DNA from: Patella vulgata
Lineage: Eukaryota > Mollusca > Gastropoda > Patellidae
Direction: 5' to 3'
NCBI RefSeq assembly: GCF_932274485.2
Contig: NC_065882.2
Coordinates: forward strand, 37,418,593 to 37,482,592
DNA length: 64,000 nucleotides
The notes beneath the pieces are model-generated. The model made no database searches. It worked only from the letters and a program-made list of their open reading frames with translations, and had not been told where the DNA came from. Positions 13,260 through 26,049 of this stretch are shown here, one piece after another (position 1 is the first letter of the stretch; every line of letters starts with the position of its first letter). The position numbers and the translations under genes were made by a program.

Positions 13260-14110
13260 GACGGATGTAGAAAGGAATATATTGTTACTAAATCTGTTGT
13301 ACTGTTTCTTGTTATGGTAAAGAAAACATGAATACAACTATGAGATTTGTATAGAATTGGCATTAATCAATATATTTATTGTTTAATACTACATGTATAT
13401 TATAGATACAAAGTGAATTAAATGAACCCAATTACATGTACTTTATATAAGCAATGTTTTTTTATTCATCGTTACTTTGAAATCACATTATTTTCATTGA
13501 TGATAAAAAGGTTGTATTTGTACCGAATCCAAAAAGTATGTTGTATGACATTGCATTATCTGTACCAATTATTTATTTACAAACCAATATACAATGTTTA
13601 TTTCTACTCCAATATATTTGTTTCAACCCATGATAGTTTATTCACTCTTCTCACTTAAATACAAGAATAACACACGATTAAATTACTGAAACAAGTAATG
13701 CTGGTAGATTATAATTTGATATTGTATACCATTTACTCTCTGTTAGATAAGGCGACGTGGTAATCTGTTAGATAAACATACATGGAAGTATATGTTAGAT
13801 AACTACAATTTATGATATATTTTAAACCAAGGAAGTGGCCTTTCTAAAAATAAAAAAAAATAAAGGAAAATATATTTCATACAATTGTTATACTGTTACT
13901 GTTATCGTGAAGAAACATGATTGTTTATTTAATGTTGTTTATGACAAACATGTAATCATGTACATTTTTTAAATAAGAACAATTATGCTACATGTATGAA
14001 TAACTCTCAAAAATTATGTTTTCATCAATCCAAGTATTTTTTTATTTGTATTACTTGATTTATACTGAATAAAGATTACACAAACATACAAAATGGTGTT
14101 GGCTGTGTGA
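13260..14110. other. AT-rich stretch with no recognised feature
   Basis: Low-complexity AT-rich sequence with no repeat match elsewhere in the window and no convincing coding frame (the 78-aa ORF at 13422-13658 is rich in F, Y, L and I, as expected from AT-rich DNA). It follows a class D head and may be an insertion or the private interior of this copy. Confidence 0.5.
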
Positions 14111-14891
14111 CTGAATTCCTCGTTGAGAAGTGGTATCGGGTGTCCCATAGAGAAGAAGCAAACCCTCCTTGTGATACACTTGTGAACATTTTAAAAGACC
14201 CATTTCGCTGTGTTCCAGAAAAATCCCATTATAGCTAGTGCATTACATGGTTGTTGTTGGGGGAAAGGTGGGTCTTTTCTATTGGCAATGATTTACTTTT
14301 TATAGGCCCACATTGAAATGTGGTCGTATATTGTCGTCGCCCCCCTTTTGCTGTTAATATCCGATTGACTTTAAATTTATACGCAGTGTTTAAGGTCATA
14401 AGACGAAGAAGCCTTTGATTTGCTCTGCCCAGGCAACGTTCCTGTGCTCCGATTGCCTTCAAATATGCACAGAATGTACCTTGGGATTCTAGCTATCACA
14501 TATTAAAAATAGAAGAGTGTTGGATTCCGAGAACGTTCAAAATAAATTCAAAACCCGCCCCCAACAATCAAAGGTTTTTTGCTTAAAAAATTGCCGTATT
14601 TTATCGAATTTTTATTGTTCTTGATATCTGAGGATTTTTCTCAATTTAGTATGTGATAAATATCATCGCGGCGCAGCCAACCGCTAGAAATTCCAGAGAT
14701 TTGGACCACCGGAATGATGCCTCAGCAGTCAAAAAAGGTCAAAATAGGCGATTTCGGTTTCTAGTGTCGATACATCGTTACGGTCATTTTAAAAAATTGT
14801 CTTTTAAGGATAATGTGTATAGTACCAGTACCTATCACATACGGAAGAGGCGATAAAATCTCTTTGCATTTGCAATTTCAAAATTAATTAA

Positions 14892-15470
14892 AACCAATAT
14901 TAAATTCCGAAAATCGTTTTTTTGCTAAAACTTTTTTTTTTTTAATCGGATCAAAATGGGAGTAAGGCACAGAGTCCGGGGTGGTAATGGGCGTATTGTG
15001 TCCAAATTTCATGGTTTTCGGACAATCGGTGCCGGTGTCACGGCGAAATTCCACTTTTTTCCCCTCATGGAAGCCGTAAATTGACTTGAAGCCAGGGTCC
15101 TTGAAGTTGTACAGCTGCACCCGGTGACCGATATTTATTTAACGGGGAATAAGTGATAATTCATATTATAGCAGTAAATAATTAAAATATTTCATAGAGA
15201 TTATAATAATATCTATATCTTGTCTGGGTACAGGGTTAAAACCAATATTAAATTCCGAAAATCGTTTTTTTGCTAAAACTCTTTTTTTTTAATGGGATCA
15301 AAATGGGGGTAAGGCACAGAGTCCGGGGTGGTAATGGACGTATTGTGTCCAAATTTAATGGTTTTCGGACAATCGGTGCCGGTGTCACGGCGAAATTCCA
15401 CTTTTTTCCCCTCATGGAAGCCGTAAATTGACTTAGAAAAAAAACGACGAAAGGCAGGTGACAAGAACAA
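14892..15470 (+). repeat. 350-bp tandem unit, about 1.7 copies
   Basis: Units start at AACCAATATTAAATTCCG (14892 and 15240, 348 bp apart). Each has GTCCAAATTTCATGG, ACAATCGGTGCCGGTGTC, CACTTTTTTCCCCTCATGG and, in the first copy, GAAGTTGTACAGCTGCACCC and TTATTTAACGGGGAATAAG. The same unit recurs at 18745, 26050, 58099 and 61500. Confidence 0.8.
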
Positions 15471-16700
15471 ACGACTTGAACGAATGCAGGTATCACCTTG
15501 AAATTTTCAGGGTACCTAGGTACCAACGTGAAAAGTTGCTCGCCGGAATTTAGTACTCATGGTACCTTTGGTTCCAGCGTAGCGCATGCACGAAGTCAAA
15601 TCCAGCTAAACTCGAAAACAACCTTGTCGGCACGGAAAACATCAAAGGAGAAATTCGAATAAAAAATGATACAATGATTTCACACAACAGGCCAGCTATT
15701 AGCCTCTCGATTGACAAGAGTTTCATCGCCCTCCATTCATTATAACCAATGTCATCGTGCCCTAAAGAATCAACAAATCAGCTTGCTTATCTCTGCTTAC
15801 CCTAGGCAAAAAATGCTCATCTTTGAATTCAATCATGACATTGACCTAGTGAACGCCTACACCAAGTTTGAACATTCTAGCTTAATTAGAAGGAGAGTTC
15901 TTGTGTTCCAAAGTCCCGGCCCTTCAAATTGCTTCTATTTTTCATTTTCAATTCAAAATGGTGACCATCACGTGACCGAAATCAAAATTCTGATCCGATA
16001 GATTTTTAGGTATTCCTTCCAGGATTCCGAAAATATGACGCCCGAGTCTGTAAGTAAAATAGCAAAAAAGCCTTTTTGATTTTTCACGTTTAAAGATGGT
16101 GGCACTTCCGGTTCGATCGACAAACTCCATATTTTGTGTACGAATCAGTAATTACTTGTCTAGTATCGAATTTTTTTTTTAGGTCATTCTGACCTATATT
16201 TCGACGATTTTTTTGAAAACTTTGATCCTTAATTTCACCAAGGGGAGATAATTTAGAAAATTTCCAAGGACATCATTGAAGTCGCATTGGCAAGATCTAC
16301 TAACATTCTAAATTTCACGAAAATCGCACAACTATTAAAGAAGTTGTCAAATTGGTAATAACTTCCGGTTCGAAATGACAGCGACGAATTTTCGAAATTC
16401 CAAAATTCGAAATTGCAGATTTGAAGTAAATGTTTCAAGATACTCAAAGAAAAAAGAATTAGTAAAATAGGTCAAATAGTCACAAAGTTACAGCATTGTA
16501 GGTCAAATGCATTCCTTCGTAAAATTCGGTGATTTCGGATTCGTAAAACGTTTTGAAAATATATTTAATCAACAGCCACCACCCATTTTTGGGGGGATAG
16601 GTAAAAGTTTCAGAACGATCCTATGGTTAGATTCTGAGAAATCCGATTTGTGGACAAAACACAAAAAAAAAATAACAATAATAATCTTAACAGAAACAAT

Positions 16701-16727
16701 AAGCTTTCATATGTAATATGAAAGCTT
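16701..16727. repeat. Solo terminal hairpin, class D code
   Basis: AAGCTTTCATAT and its exact reverse complement are separated by GTA, a 12-bp stem. It is preceded by the unit leader TAATCTTAACAGAAACAAT and followed directly by AACTAGA of the next module. Confidence 0.8.
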
Positions 16728-16989
16728 AACTAGATCTGCATAGGGGGTTATTAGAATCTATTGAAACAATAAGTATAAATGTCATCAGGTATCTGAAAAA
16801 TTACATTTACCTTATGAACAAAATGGGAAAAATACAAAACAAAAATTGTCGACTTGTGGCTACCATCCATGGCATATTTAGAAAACCGTATATTATATTT
16901 ATAGAGTACGCAGGACAGGAATTAGTTGTGCTTCAATGTAAACCGGCCCGTTTCTTGCCTTTAGTTTTAGAGTTAGGTGTGATTTTCAA

Positions 16990-17560
16990 AAGATTCAATC
17001 AGAAATCGCTGAAAATCAATTGGCTTCTTCATCTCATGACCTTAAACACTGTATAAATTTAAGGTCAATCGGATATTGAATTTAGATTCTAGAGCGTCCA
17101 CAAGATTTTTTAAAGTGATCAAGGGCAATAACTCTCACGGTAATTATCGGAAATGGCAGTAAATATCAGATATCGCTGAAAATCAATACTGTAGGCATCT
17201 TCGTGTCATGACCATAAATTTAGAGTCAATCGGATATTAACTTTGGCCTCTAGAGCGTCCACAAGATATTTTGAAGTGATCAAGGGCAACAACACTGCGC
17301 ATAAATTTAAAGTCAATCGGATATTAACTTTGGCCTCTAGAGCGTCCACAAGATATTTTGAAGTGATCAGGGGCCACAACTCTGGCAGTAAATATCAGAT
17401 ATCGCTGAAAATCAATCGCCTACTTCGTCTCATGACCTTAACCACTGTGTATAAATTTAAAGTCAATCGGACATTAACTTTGGCCTCTAGAGCATCCACA
17501 AGAATTTTTTTAAGTGATGAAGGGCCATAACTCTGACAGTAATTATCGGAAATCGCTGAA
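16990..17560 (+). repeat. Tandem repeat, period about 150 bp
   Basis: Repeats of a unit with TCGCTGAAAATCAAT, CATGACCTTAAACACTG, AATTTAAAGTCAATCGGAT, CTCTAGAGCGTCCACAAG and AAGTGATCAAGGGC. The units are partly truncated. The counterpart array in the next full class D module is at 23290-24000. Confidence 0.75.
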
Positions 17561-18744
17561 ATTCAATTTCAATGTGGGCGTATAAAAATTAACCGATGGC
17601 ATATAATATTTAATGTATGATAAAGACAGAATAGTCGATTTCGGTTTTTGGTGTTGCGCTCATTTTAAAAAAAAATGTCTTTTACGGATAATGTGTATAG
17701 TACTAATAGCAATCACATACGGAAGAGGCGATAAGATCCCTTTGCATTTGGAATTTCAAAATTAATTAAAACCAAATTTAAATTCCGAAAATCGGTTGTT
17801 TATTTTTTGCTGAAACTCCTTTTTTTAATCTGATCAAAATGGGAGTAAGTCACAGAGTGGTAATTGGCATATTGTGTCCAAATTTCATGGTTTTGGGACA
17901 ATCGGTGCCGGTTTCGTGGCGAAATTCCACTTTTTTCGCCCTTAGAGAAGCCGTAAATGGCGGAAAAAAACGAACGGCAGGAACCGTGTCAAGAACAAAC
18001 GATCTGAACGAATGCAGGTATCGCCTTGAAGTTTTCAGTGCACCTAGGTACCAACGTGAAAAGTTCCTCGCCGGAATTTGGTAGTCAACATACTTTTGGG
18101 ATTTTGGGTATATTTCGGAGTGGTTTGGTAGGTGACGGTGGATCAGGGACTCAGATTGATCTAAAATGGCGATCATAACACAACATGATAATCACTTTGA
18201 AGTATAGGTAAATTTTCGCGACCGGGTTGTTTTGCTCTACCCAGGCAACGTTCCTGTGCTCCGATTGCCTTCAAATTTGCACAGAATGTACCTTGTGATT
18301 CTAGCTATCACATATTAAAAATAGAAGAGTGTTGGATTCCGATGGGATTCTAGCTATTACATATTAAAAATAGAAGAGTGTTGGATTCCGAGAACGTTCA
18401 AAATAAATTCAAAACCCACCCCCAACAATCAAAGGTTTTTTGCTTAAAAAATTGCCGTATTTTATCGAATTTTTATTGTTCTTGATATCTGAGGATTTTC
18501 TCAATTTAATATGTGATAAATATCATCGCGGCGCAGCCAACCGCTAGAAATTCCAGAGATTTGGACCACCGGAAGGATGCCTCAGCAGTCAAAAAAGGTC
18601 AAAATAGGCGATTTCGGTTTCTAGTGTTGATACATCGTTACGGTCATTTTAAAAAATTGTCTTTTAAGGATAATGTGTATAGTACCAATACCTATCACAT
18701 AAGGAAGAGGCGATAAAATCTCTTTGCATTTGCAATTTCAAAAT

Positions 18745-19290
18745 TAATTAAAACCAATATTAAATTCCGAAAATCGGTTTTTTGCTAAAACTCTTTTTTT
18801 TTAATCGGATCAAAATGGGAGTAAGGCACAGAGTCCGGGGTGGTAATGGGCGTATTGTGTCCAAATTTCATGGTTTTCGGACAATCGGTGCCGGTGTCAC
18901 GGCGAAATTCCACTTTTTTCCCCTCATGGAAGCCGTAAATTGACTTGAAGCCAGGGTCCTTGAAGTTGTACAGCTGCACCCGGTGACCGATATTTATTTA
19001 ACGGGGAATAAGTGATAATTCATATTATAGCAGTAAATAATTAAAATATTTCATAGGGATTATAATAATATGTATATCTTGTCTGGGTACAGGGTTAAAA
19101 CCAATATTAAATTCCGAAAATCGTTTTTTTGCTAAAACTCTTTTTTTTTTAATGGGATCGAAATGGGGGTAAGGCACAGAGTCCGGGGTGGTAATGGGCG
19201 TATTGTGTCCAAATTTCATGGTTTTCGGACAATCGGTGCCGGTGTCACGGCGAAATTCCACTTTTTTCCCCTCAGGGAAGCCGTAAAGGC
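18745..19290 (+). repeat. 350-bp tandem unit, about 1.6 copies
   Basis: Same unit as 14892 and 61500; starts at about 18745 and 19098. The second unit ends early and passes into GGCAGGTGACAAGAACAAACG, the usual exit from the array. Confidence 0.75.
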
Positions 19291-20479
19291 AGGTGACAAG
19301 AACAAACGACTTGAACGAATGCAGGTATCACCTTGAAATTTTCAGGGTACCTAGGTACCAACGTGAAAAGTTGCTCGCCGGAATTTAGTACTCATGGTAC
19401 CTTTGGTTCTAGCGTAGCGCATGCGCGAAGTCAAATCCAGCTAAACTCGAAAACAACCTTGTCGGCACGGAAAACATCAAAGGAGAAATTCGAATTTTTG
19501 AAATATTCAAATACCAAACGTTCGACCATGATCCAGGCTATCCTGGAGACATATTCTCTAGGTCACGACCAATTGTATATGTTTTCAAGCCCATAAATGT
19601 GGATTTTTCAGTAATTGTCATTATCAATTCAAAATGGCGTCCATCATTTGCCGGAAATCAAAATTGTGTTCTCTACCGTTTTTCGGCTTTCCTTCAAGGA
19701 TTCGGAAAATATAATCCCTTTGTCTGTAAGTAAAATATCAAAAAAGCCTTATGTAATTTTCACATTTCAAGATGGTGGCATTTCCGGTTTGAGCTACAAA
19801 GTCAATTTTTTGTGTACGAATCAGTAGTGTCGTAGCTAGTAAAGAAAAAACATGAAGGCAATCTGACCTATATTTCGTCGATTTTTTTGAAAATTTTGAT
19901 CCTTAATTTCATCAAGGGGAGATAATTTATAAAATTTCTAATGATATTTTTGAAGTCGCATTGATAAGATCTACTTACATTCCAAATTTCATGAAAATCG
20001 TGCAACTATTAAATAAGTTGTCAAATTGATCTCAACTTCCGGTTCAAAATCACAGCGACGAATTTTCGAAATTCGAAAATGCAGATTTGAAGTAAATGTT
20101 TCAAGGCATCCCTCAAAAAAAAAAATTAGTAAAATAGGTCAAATAGTTACAAAGTTACAGTAATGTAGGTCAAATAAATTTGTTCGTAAAATTCGGTGAT
20201 TTCGGATTCGAAAAACGATTTAAAAATATATTTAATCAACATTCGCACCCCATTTTTGGGGGGGTAGGTCAAAGTTTCAGATTGATCGTATGGTTAGATT
20301 CTGAGAAATCCGATTTGTAGAAATGACACAAAAAAAAAATAATAATAATAGGAACAAGTGGTATCAGATGCCTCAGAGAGAATATTCAAATGCTCCTTGT
20401 GATACGTTTGTAACACAATTATAACCTAATGTATTACACGGGAGTGGAGTGGGTGGGTCGGGGGGCTTTTCGATTGGCA

Positions 20480-20780
20480 GGGGACTATTAAAATGGGTAA
20501 GCAGAGATAAGCAATTTGATGAAACTTTGTGTATAGTTTCATTACATTAGTACCTTGACCATATTACCTTGACCAAGTTCGACAATGAGCATTCTCTTAG
20601 TCAGGATAAGCAAAGCAACTTGATTGGCCGGGACTTTGAATTGGTTGATGCTTTGGGGTATGATAACTTTGGTTATAATGAAGTACTGGAACATAACAAC
20701 CCAGCTTTTAATTGAGCTAGAATGTTTAAACTTGGTGTAGATGTTCATCAGGTCTTGACTGAACATTTTGAGCTACAGCT
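20480..20780 (-). repeat. Inverted copy of a class D block
   Basis: Read on the minus strand it gives ACACCAAGTTTAAACATTCTAG, AAAGTCCCGGCCAATCA-like and CTTTGCTTATCCTGAC-like blocks in common with the + strand sequence at 15720-15930 and 21870-22080. The order is partly shuffled, so it is a diverged relative, not a recent inversion. Confidence 0.55.
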
Positions 20781-21059
20781 TGGCAATTTCATTGGTCGAT
20801 GCTTTGGGACAAGATAACCTTGATTTCTATCTGACAGAGAGTGATGAAATTTACAGTATAGTTTGATTGCTCGATACTTTTGAAAAAAATATGAAAGTGC
20901 GATTAATTAATGTGTCATCTTTTACTTTGGGGTTTTGGCGGGAGACATCAGCCATACTGTTTGCTTGTTTAATATCCCCTATACAATATACGCTCGACCT
21001 CATTACCCGAACTGGGGTAGAAAAGTGGGATCTTTGACAATGAGGCAATGAACTTGTAC

Positions 21060-21380
21060 ATTCTTTTGCAGCTGCACAAGAGGGAACATCAACGCCGGAT
21101 TAACCATGGTGGTGGGGAGGGGGGCTGATACCGACCGTGAAGCCCCGCAAGGGGGTCGGGTCAGGGGGTTCTCCCGCTAAGAAATTTTAATTGGAGGCCG
21201 AAAACGTAATTTCATGGCATTTCAGGCACTTGTGTCGGAGCCATTTAGAAATACCTCCCCCAGAAAAATAAAATTCTGCCACAAAATTAGCCACAATCCA
21301 TGCGGGTGCTGTGAAATTTCTAGAGGAGGGAGCTGGAACCCATGAGCCCGTTAAATTCGCCACTGTAAATGAGCAGAGCT
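21060..21380. other. GC-richer stretch, unidentified repeat fragment
   Basis: It contains CCCCGCAAGGGGG, GGTCAGGGGGTTCTCCCGC and later GAGGAGGGAGC, clearly above the local GC. I recall such text in decayed DNA transposons of invertebrates but see no inverted ends, so it is left unclassified. Confidence 0.35.
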
Positions 21381-22811
21381 ACATCAAACCTAATTTTGAG
21401 TCCCTCAGTGATAAATAACTTGATTCAAAATCGTATTATAGCCCCAACGACGATTTGATGAATGGAGACCGTAACGTTACGACAAAGTCTAACACTGTAA
21501 GTACCAAATAGTCATACGAGATATGTGCATCTCATCAAATTCAGCTTATACCATACCCACAATAATGTTACGGAGTCAGTGAGTTCAAGTTAGACAATAC
21601 GCTGACCTTCCACTGACCATGCTTATAATATAAAATCTGTCAATGACAGCTGATTCATTGTTTAGTTTTTTATATGATATATTTAATATCAATAATATAT
21701 GTATATGCATGCTTTATTTTACTTTACACGACCTCTAAAAATGCCCCAAATCGTAAAAATACGACTTTTTGGATTTCGATCTCCTTTTTTCGGCTACCCC
21801 GGACATTTTCAAAAAATGATACAATGATTTCACACAACAGGCCAGCTATTAGCCTCTCGATTGACAAGAGTTTCATCGCCCTCCATTCATTATAACCAAT
21901 GTCATCGTGCCCTAAAGAATCAACAAATCAGCTTGCTTATCTCTGCTTACCCTAGTCAAAAAATGCTCATCTTTGAACTCAATCATGACATTGACCTAGT
22001 GAACGCCTACACCAAGTTTGAACATTCTAGCTTAATTAGAAGGAGAGTTCTTGTGTTCCAAAGTCCCGGCCCTTCAAATTGCTTCTATTTTTCATTTTCA
22101 ATTCAAAATGGTGACCATCACGTGACCGAAATCAAAATTCTGATCGGATAGATTTTTAGGCATTCCTTCCAGGATTCCGAAAATATGACGCCCGAGTCTG
22201 TAAGTAAAATAGCAAAAAAGCCTTTTTGATTTTTCACGTTTAAAGATGGTGGCACTTCCGGTTCGATCGACAAACTCCATATTTTGTGTACGAATCAGTA
22301 ATTACTTGTCTAGTATCGAATTTTTTTTTAAGTCATTCTGACCTATATTTCGACGATTTTTTTGAAAACTTTGATCCTTAATTTCACCAAGGGGAGATAA
22401 TTTAGAAAATTTCCAAGGACATCATTGAAGTCGCATTGGCAAGATCTACTAACATTCTAAATTTCACGAAAAACGCACAACTATTAAAGAAGTTGTCAAA
22501 TTGGTAATAACTTCCGGTTCGAAATGACAGCGACGAATTTTCGAAATGCCAAAATCCGAAATTGCAGATTTGAAGTAAATGTTTCAAGATACTCAAAGAA
22601 AAAAGAATTAGTAAAATAGGTCAAATAGTCACAAAGTTACAGCATTGTAGGTCAAATGCATTCCTTCGTAAAATTCGGTGATTTCGGATTCGTAAAACGT
22701 TTTGAAAATATATTTAATCAACAGCCACCACCCATTTTTGGGGGGATAGGTAAAAGTTTCAGAACGATCCTATGGTTAGATTCTGAGAAATCCGATTTGT
22801 GGACAAAACAC

Positions 22812-22993
22812 AAAAAAAAAATAACAATAATAATCTTAACAGAAACAATAAGCTTTCATATGTAATATGAAAGCTTAATAACAATAATAATCTTAACAGA
22901 AACAATAAGCTTTCATATGTAATATGAAAGCTTAATAATAATAATATTAATCTTAGTAATAACAATAGTCTTTCACCGAAGGTGAAAGCCTAA
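22812..22993. repeat. Array of three solo hairpins
   Basis: Hairpins at 22850-22876 and 22907-22933 (AAGCTTTCATAT stem, GTA loop, class D code) and at 22970-22988 (CTTTCACC-GAA-GGTGAAAG, class C code). Each is preceded by a leader like TAATCTTAACAGAAACAAT or TTAGTAATAACAATAG and followed by TAATAATA. The next class D head starts at 22994. Confidence 0.85.
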
Positions 22994-23289
22994 CTAGATC
23001 TGCATAGCAGATATGAAAGCTTTCATATTAACTGCAAAGGGGGTTATTAGAATCTATTCAAACAATAAGTATAAATGTCATCAGGTATCTGAAAAATTAC
23101 ATTTACCTTATGAACAAAATGGAAAAAATACAAAACAAAAATTGTCGACTTGTGGCTACCATCCAAGGCATATTTAGAAAACCTTATATTATATACAGTG
23201 TACGCAGGACAGGAATTAGTTGTGCTTCAATGTAAACCGGCCCGTTTCTTGCCTTTAGTTTTAGAGTTAGGTGTGATTTTCAAAGGATT

Positions 23290-24000
23290 CAATCGGAAAT
23301 CGCTGAAAATCAATTGGCTTCTTCATCTCATGACCTTAAACACTGTATAAATTTAAAGTAAATCGGATATTGAATTTAGCCTCTAGAGCGTCCACAAGAT
23401 TTTTTAAAGTGATCAAGGGCAATAACTCTGGCGGTAATTATCGGAAATGGCTGTAAATATCAGATATCGCTGAAAATCAATACTGTAGGCATCTTCGTGT
23501 CATGACCTTAAACACTGCGCATAAATTTAAAGTCAATCGGATATTAACTTTGGCCTCTAGAACGTCCACAAGATATTTTGAAGTGATCAGGGCCACATCT
23601 CTGGCAGTAAATATCAGATATCGCTGAAAATCAATCGCCTACTTCGTCTCATGACCTTAACCACTGTATATAAATTTAAAGTCAATCGGACATTAACTTT
23701 GGCCTCTAGAGCATCCACAAGATTTTTTTTAAGTGATGAAGGGCCATAACTCTGACAGTAATTATCGGAAATCGCTGAAAATCAATTGGCTTCTTCATCT
23801 TATGACCTTAAACACTGTGTATAAATTTAAAGTCAATCGGATATTGAATTTAACCTCTAGAGCGTGCACAAGATTTTTTGAAGTGATCAAGGACCATAAT
23901 TCTGACAGTAATTATCGGAAATCGCTGAAAATCAATAGGTTTCTTCGTCTCATGACCTTAAACACTGTGTATAAATTTAAAGTAATCGGATATTAACTTT
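23290..24000 (+). repeat. Tandem repeat, period 150-167 bp, about 5 units
   Basis: TCGCTGAAAA recurs at 23300, 23467, 23621, 23771 and 23921. Each unit has CATGACCTTAA, AATTTAAAGTCAATCGGA, CTCTAGAGCGTCCACAAG and AAGTGATCAAGG. One unit occurs reversed near 14300-14400. No reading frame stays open across units (period 150, 154 and 167). Confidence 0.85.
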
Positions 24001-26049
24001 AGCCGTCCGGACGGCGGCGACGACAATATACGACCACATTTCAATGTGGGCGTATAAAAATTAACCGATGGTATATAATATTTAATGTATGATAAAGTCA
24101 AAATAGTCGATTTTGGTGTTACGCACATTTACGGATAATGTGTATAGTACTAATAGCAATCACATACGGAAGAGGCGATAAGATCCCTTTGCATTTGGAA
24201 TTTCAAAATTAATTAAAACCAAATTTAAATTCCGAAAATCGGTTGTTTATTTTTTGCTGAAACTCCTTTTTTTAATCTGATCAAAATGGGAGTAAGTTAC
24301 AGAGTGGTAATGGGCGTATTGTGTCCAAATTTCATGGTTTTGGGACAATCGGTGCCGGTGTCGTGGCGAAATTCCACTTTTTTCGCCCTTACAGAAGCCG
24401 TAAATGGCGGAAAAAAACAAACGGCAGGAACCGTGTCAAGAACAAACGACGTGAACGAATGCAGGTATCGCCTTGAAGTTTTCAGTGCACCTAGGTACCA
24501 ACGTGAAAAGTTCCTCGCCGGAATTTGGTAGTCAACATACTTTTGGGATTTTGGGTATATTTCGGAGTGGTTTGGTAGGTGACGGTGGATCAGGGACTCA
24601 GATTGATCTAACATGGCGATCATAACACAACATGATAATCACTTTGAAGTATGAGTAAATTTTCGCGACCGGGTTGATTTGCTCTACCCAGGAAACGTTC
24701 ATGTGCTCCGATTGCCTTCAAATTTGCACAGAATGTACCTTGGGATTCTAGCTATCACATATTAAAAATAAGTTTTTTTCCTTAAAAAATTGCCGTATTT
24801 TATCGAATTTTTATTGTTCTTGATATCTGAGGATTTTCTCAATTTAATATGTGATAAATATCATCGCGGCGCAGCCAACCGCTAGAAATTCCAGAGATTT
24901 GGACCACCGGAAGGATGCCTCAGCAGTCAAAAAAGGTCAAAATAGGCGATTTCGGTTTCTAGTGTCGATACATCGTTACGGTCATTTTAAAAAATTGTCT
25001 TTTAAGGATAATGTGTATAGTACCAATACCTATCACATAAGGAAGAGGCGATAACATCTCTTTGCATTTGCAATTTCAAAATTAATTAAAACCAATATTA
25101 AATTCCGAAAATAGGTTTTATGCTAAAACTCTTTTTTTTTTAATCGGATCAAAATGGGAGTAAGGCACAGAGTCCGGGGTGGTAATGGGCGTATTTTTTC
25201 CAAATTTCATTGTTTTCGGACAAACGGCGCCGGTGTCGTGGCGAAATTCCTCTTTTTTCGCCCTTACTGAAGCCGTAAATCCCGGAAAAAAACAAACGGC
25301 AGGAACCATGTGAAAAACAAACGACCTGAACGAATGCAGGTATCGCCTTGAATTTTTCAGGGCACCTAGGTACCAACGTGAAAAATTCCTCGCCGGAATT
25401 TGGTAGTCATGGTACCTTTGGTTCCAGCGCAGCGCATGCGCGAAGTCAAAAGAAATTATGGTCGATTTTGGGATTTTGGGTATATTTCGGAGTGGTTTGG
25501 TAAGTGACGGTGTATCTAAGATGGCGGTCATAACACAATATTATAATAACTTTAAAGAATGAACAAATTTCCGCGACCGGGTTGATTTGCTCTGCCCAGG
25601 CAACGTTCCTGTGATCTGATTGCCTTCAAATTTGCACAGAATGTACCTTGGGATTCTAGCTATCACATATTAAAAATAGAAGAGTGTGGGATTCCGAGAA
25701 CGTTCAGAATAAATTCAAAACCCACCCCCAACCATCAATGTTTTTTTGTTTAAAAAATTGCCGTATTTTATCGAATTTTTATTGTTCTTGATATCTGAAC
25801 ATTTTCTCATTTTAATATGTGATAAGTATCATCGAGGCGCAGCCAACCGCTAGAAATTCCAGAGATTTGGACCACCGGAAGGATGCCTCAGCAGTCAAAA
25901 AAGGTCAAAATAGGCGATTTCGGTTTCTAGTGTCGATACATCGTTGCGGTCATTTTAAAAAATTGTCTTTTAAGGATAATGTGTAAGGTACTAATACCTA
26001 TCACATACGGGAGAGGCGATAAAATCTCTTTGTATTTGCAATTTCAAAA

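Larger units (their letters stand above)
13179..16729 (+). repeat. Class D repeat module, with trailing solo hairpin
   Basis: The head is CTAGA with TCTGC-AT-AGCAGA, then CAAAGCTTTCATAT and GGGGTTATTAGAATC. About 13260-14110 is AT-rich sequence not seen elsewhere in the window. Then come a reversed piece of the 150-bp class D unit (14300-14400), the CCAGGCAACGTTCCTGTG block, two 350-bp units (from 14892 and 15240), and the 3' third. The 3' third has AACTTCCGGTTCGAAAT near 16360, CCACCACCCATTTTTGGGG, AGTTTCAGAACGATCC and TTCTGAGAAATCCGATTTG. It closes with one solo hairpin (16701-16727). The part 15662-16720 is almost identical to 21812-22860. Confidence 0.75.
16730..20355 (+). repeat. Class D repeat module, head hairpin deleted
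   Basis: The head reads CTAGATCTGCATAG and then jumps to GGGGTTATTAGAATC. Compared with the head at 22994 it lacks about 33 bases that contain the palindrome around GAAAGCTTTC. The body has the 150-bp tandem units (about 16990-17560), a 17840-18180 block with CGGTGCCGGT, the CCAGGCAACGTTCCTGTG block, and 350-bp units from 18745 and about 19098. The 3' third has AACTTCCGGTTCAAAAT, TTCTGAGAAATCCGATTTG and (TAA)n. Confidence 0.75.
20356..22993 (+). repeat. Class D-related segment without a normal head, then solo hairpins
   Basis: The first 1.4 kb is mixed. It has a GTGGTATC, CTCCTTGTGATAC block also seen near 14125, a stretch 20480-20780 that is the reverse complement of the class D block at 21860-22080, and a G-rich stretch around 21060-21380. 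At about 21722-21815 class C sequence (CGACCTCTAAAAATGCCCC, TTCGGCTACCCC) joins class D sequence, which runs to the class D tail (CTGAGAAATCCGATTTG). Three solo hairpins follow. There is no CTAGA head at its start. Confidence 0.6.

Noticed and set aside
14653-25054. 67-aa ORF present three times in class D (14653, 18513, 24851)
   Set aside because: The same length reflects the recent copying of class D. The fourth related block near 25820 does not keep it and no family is recognisable.
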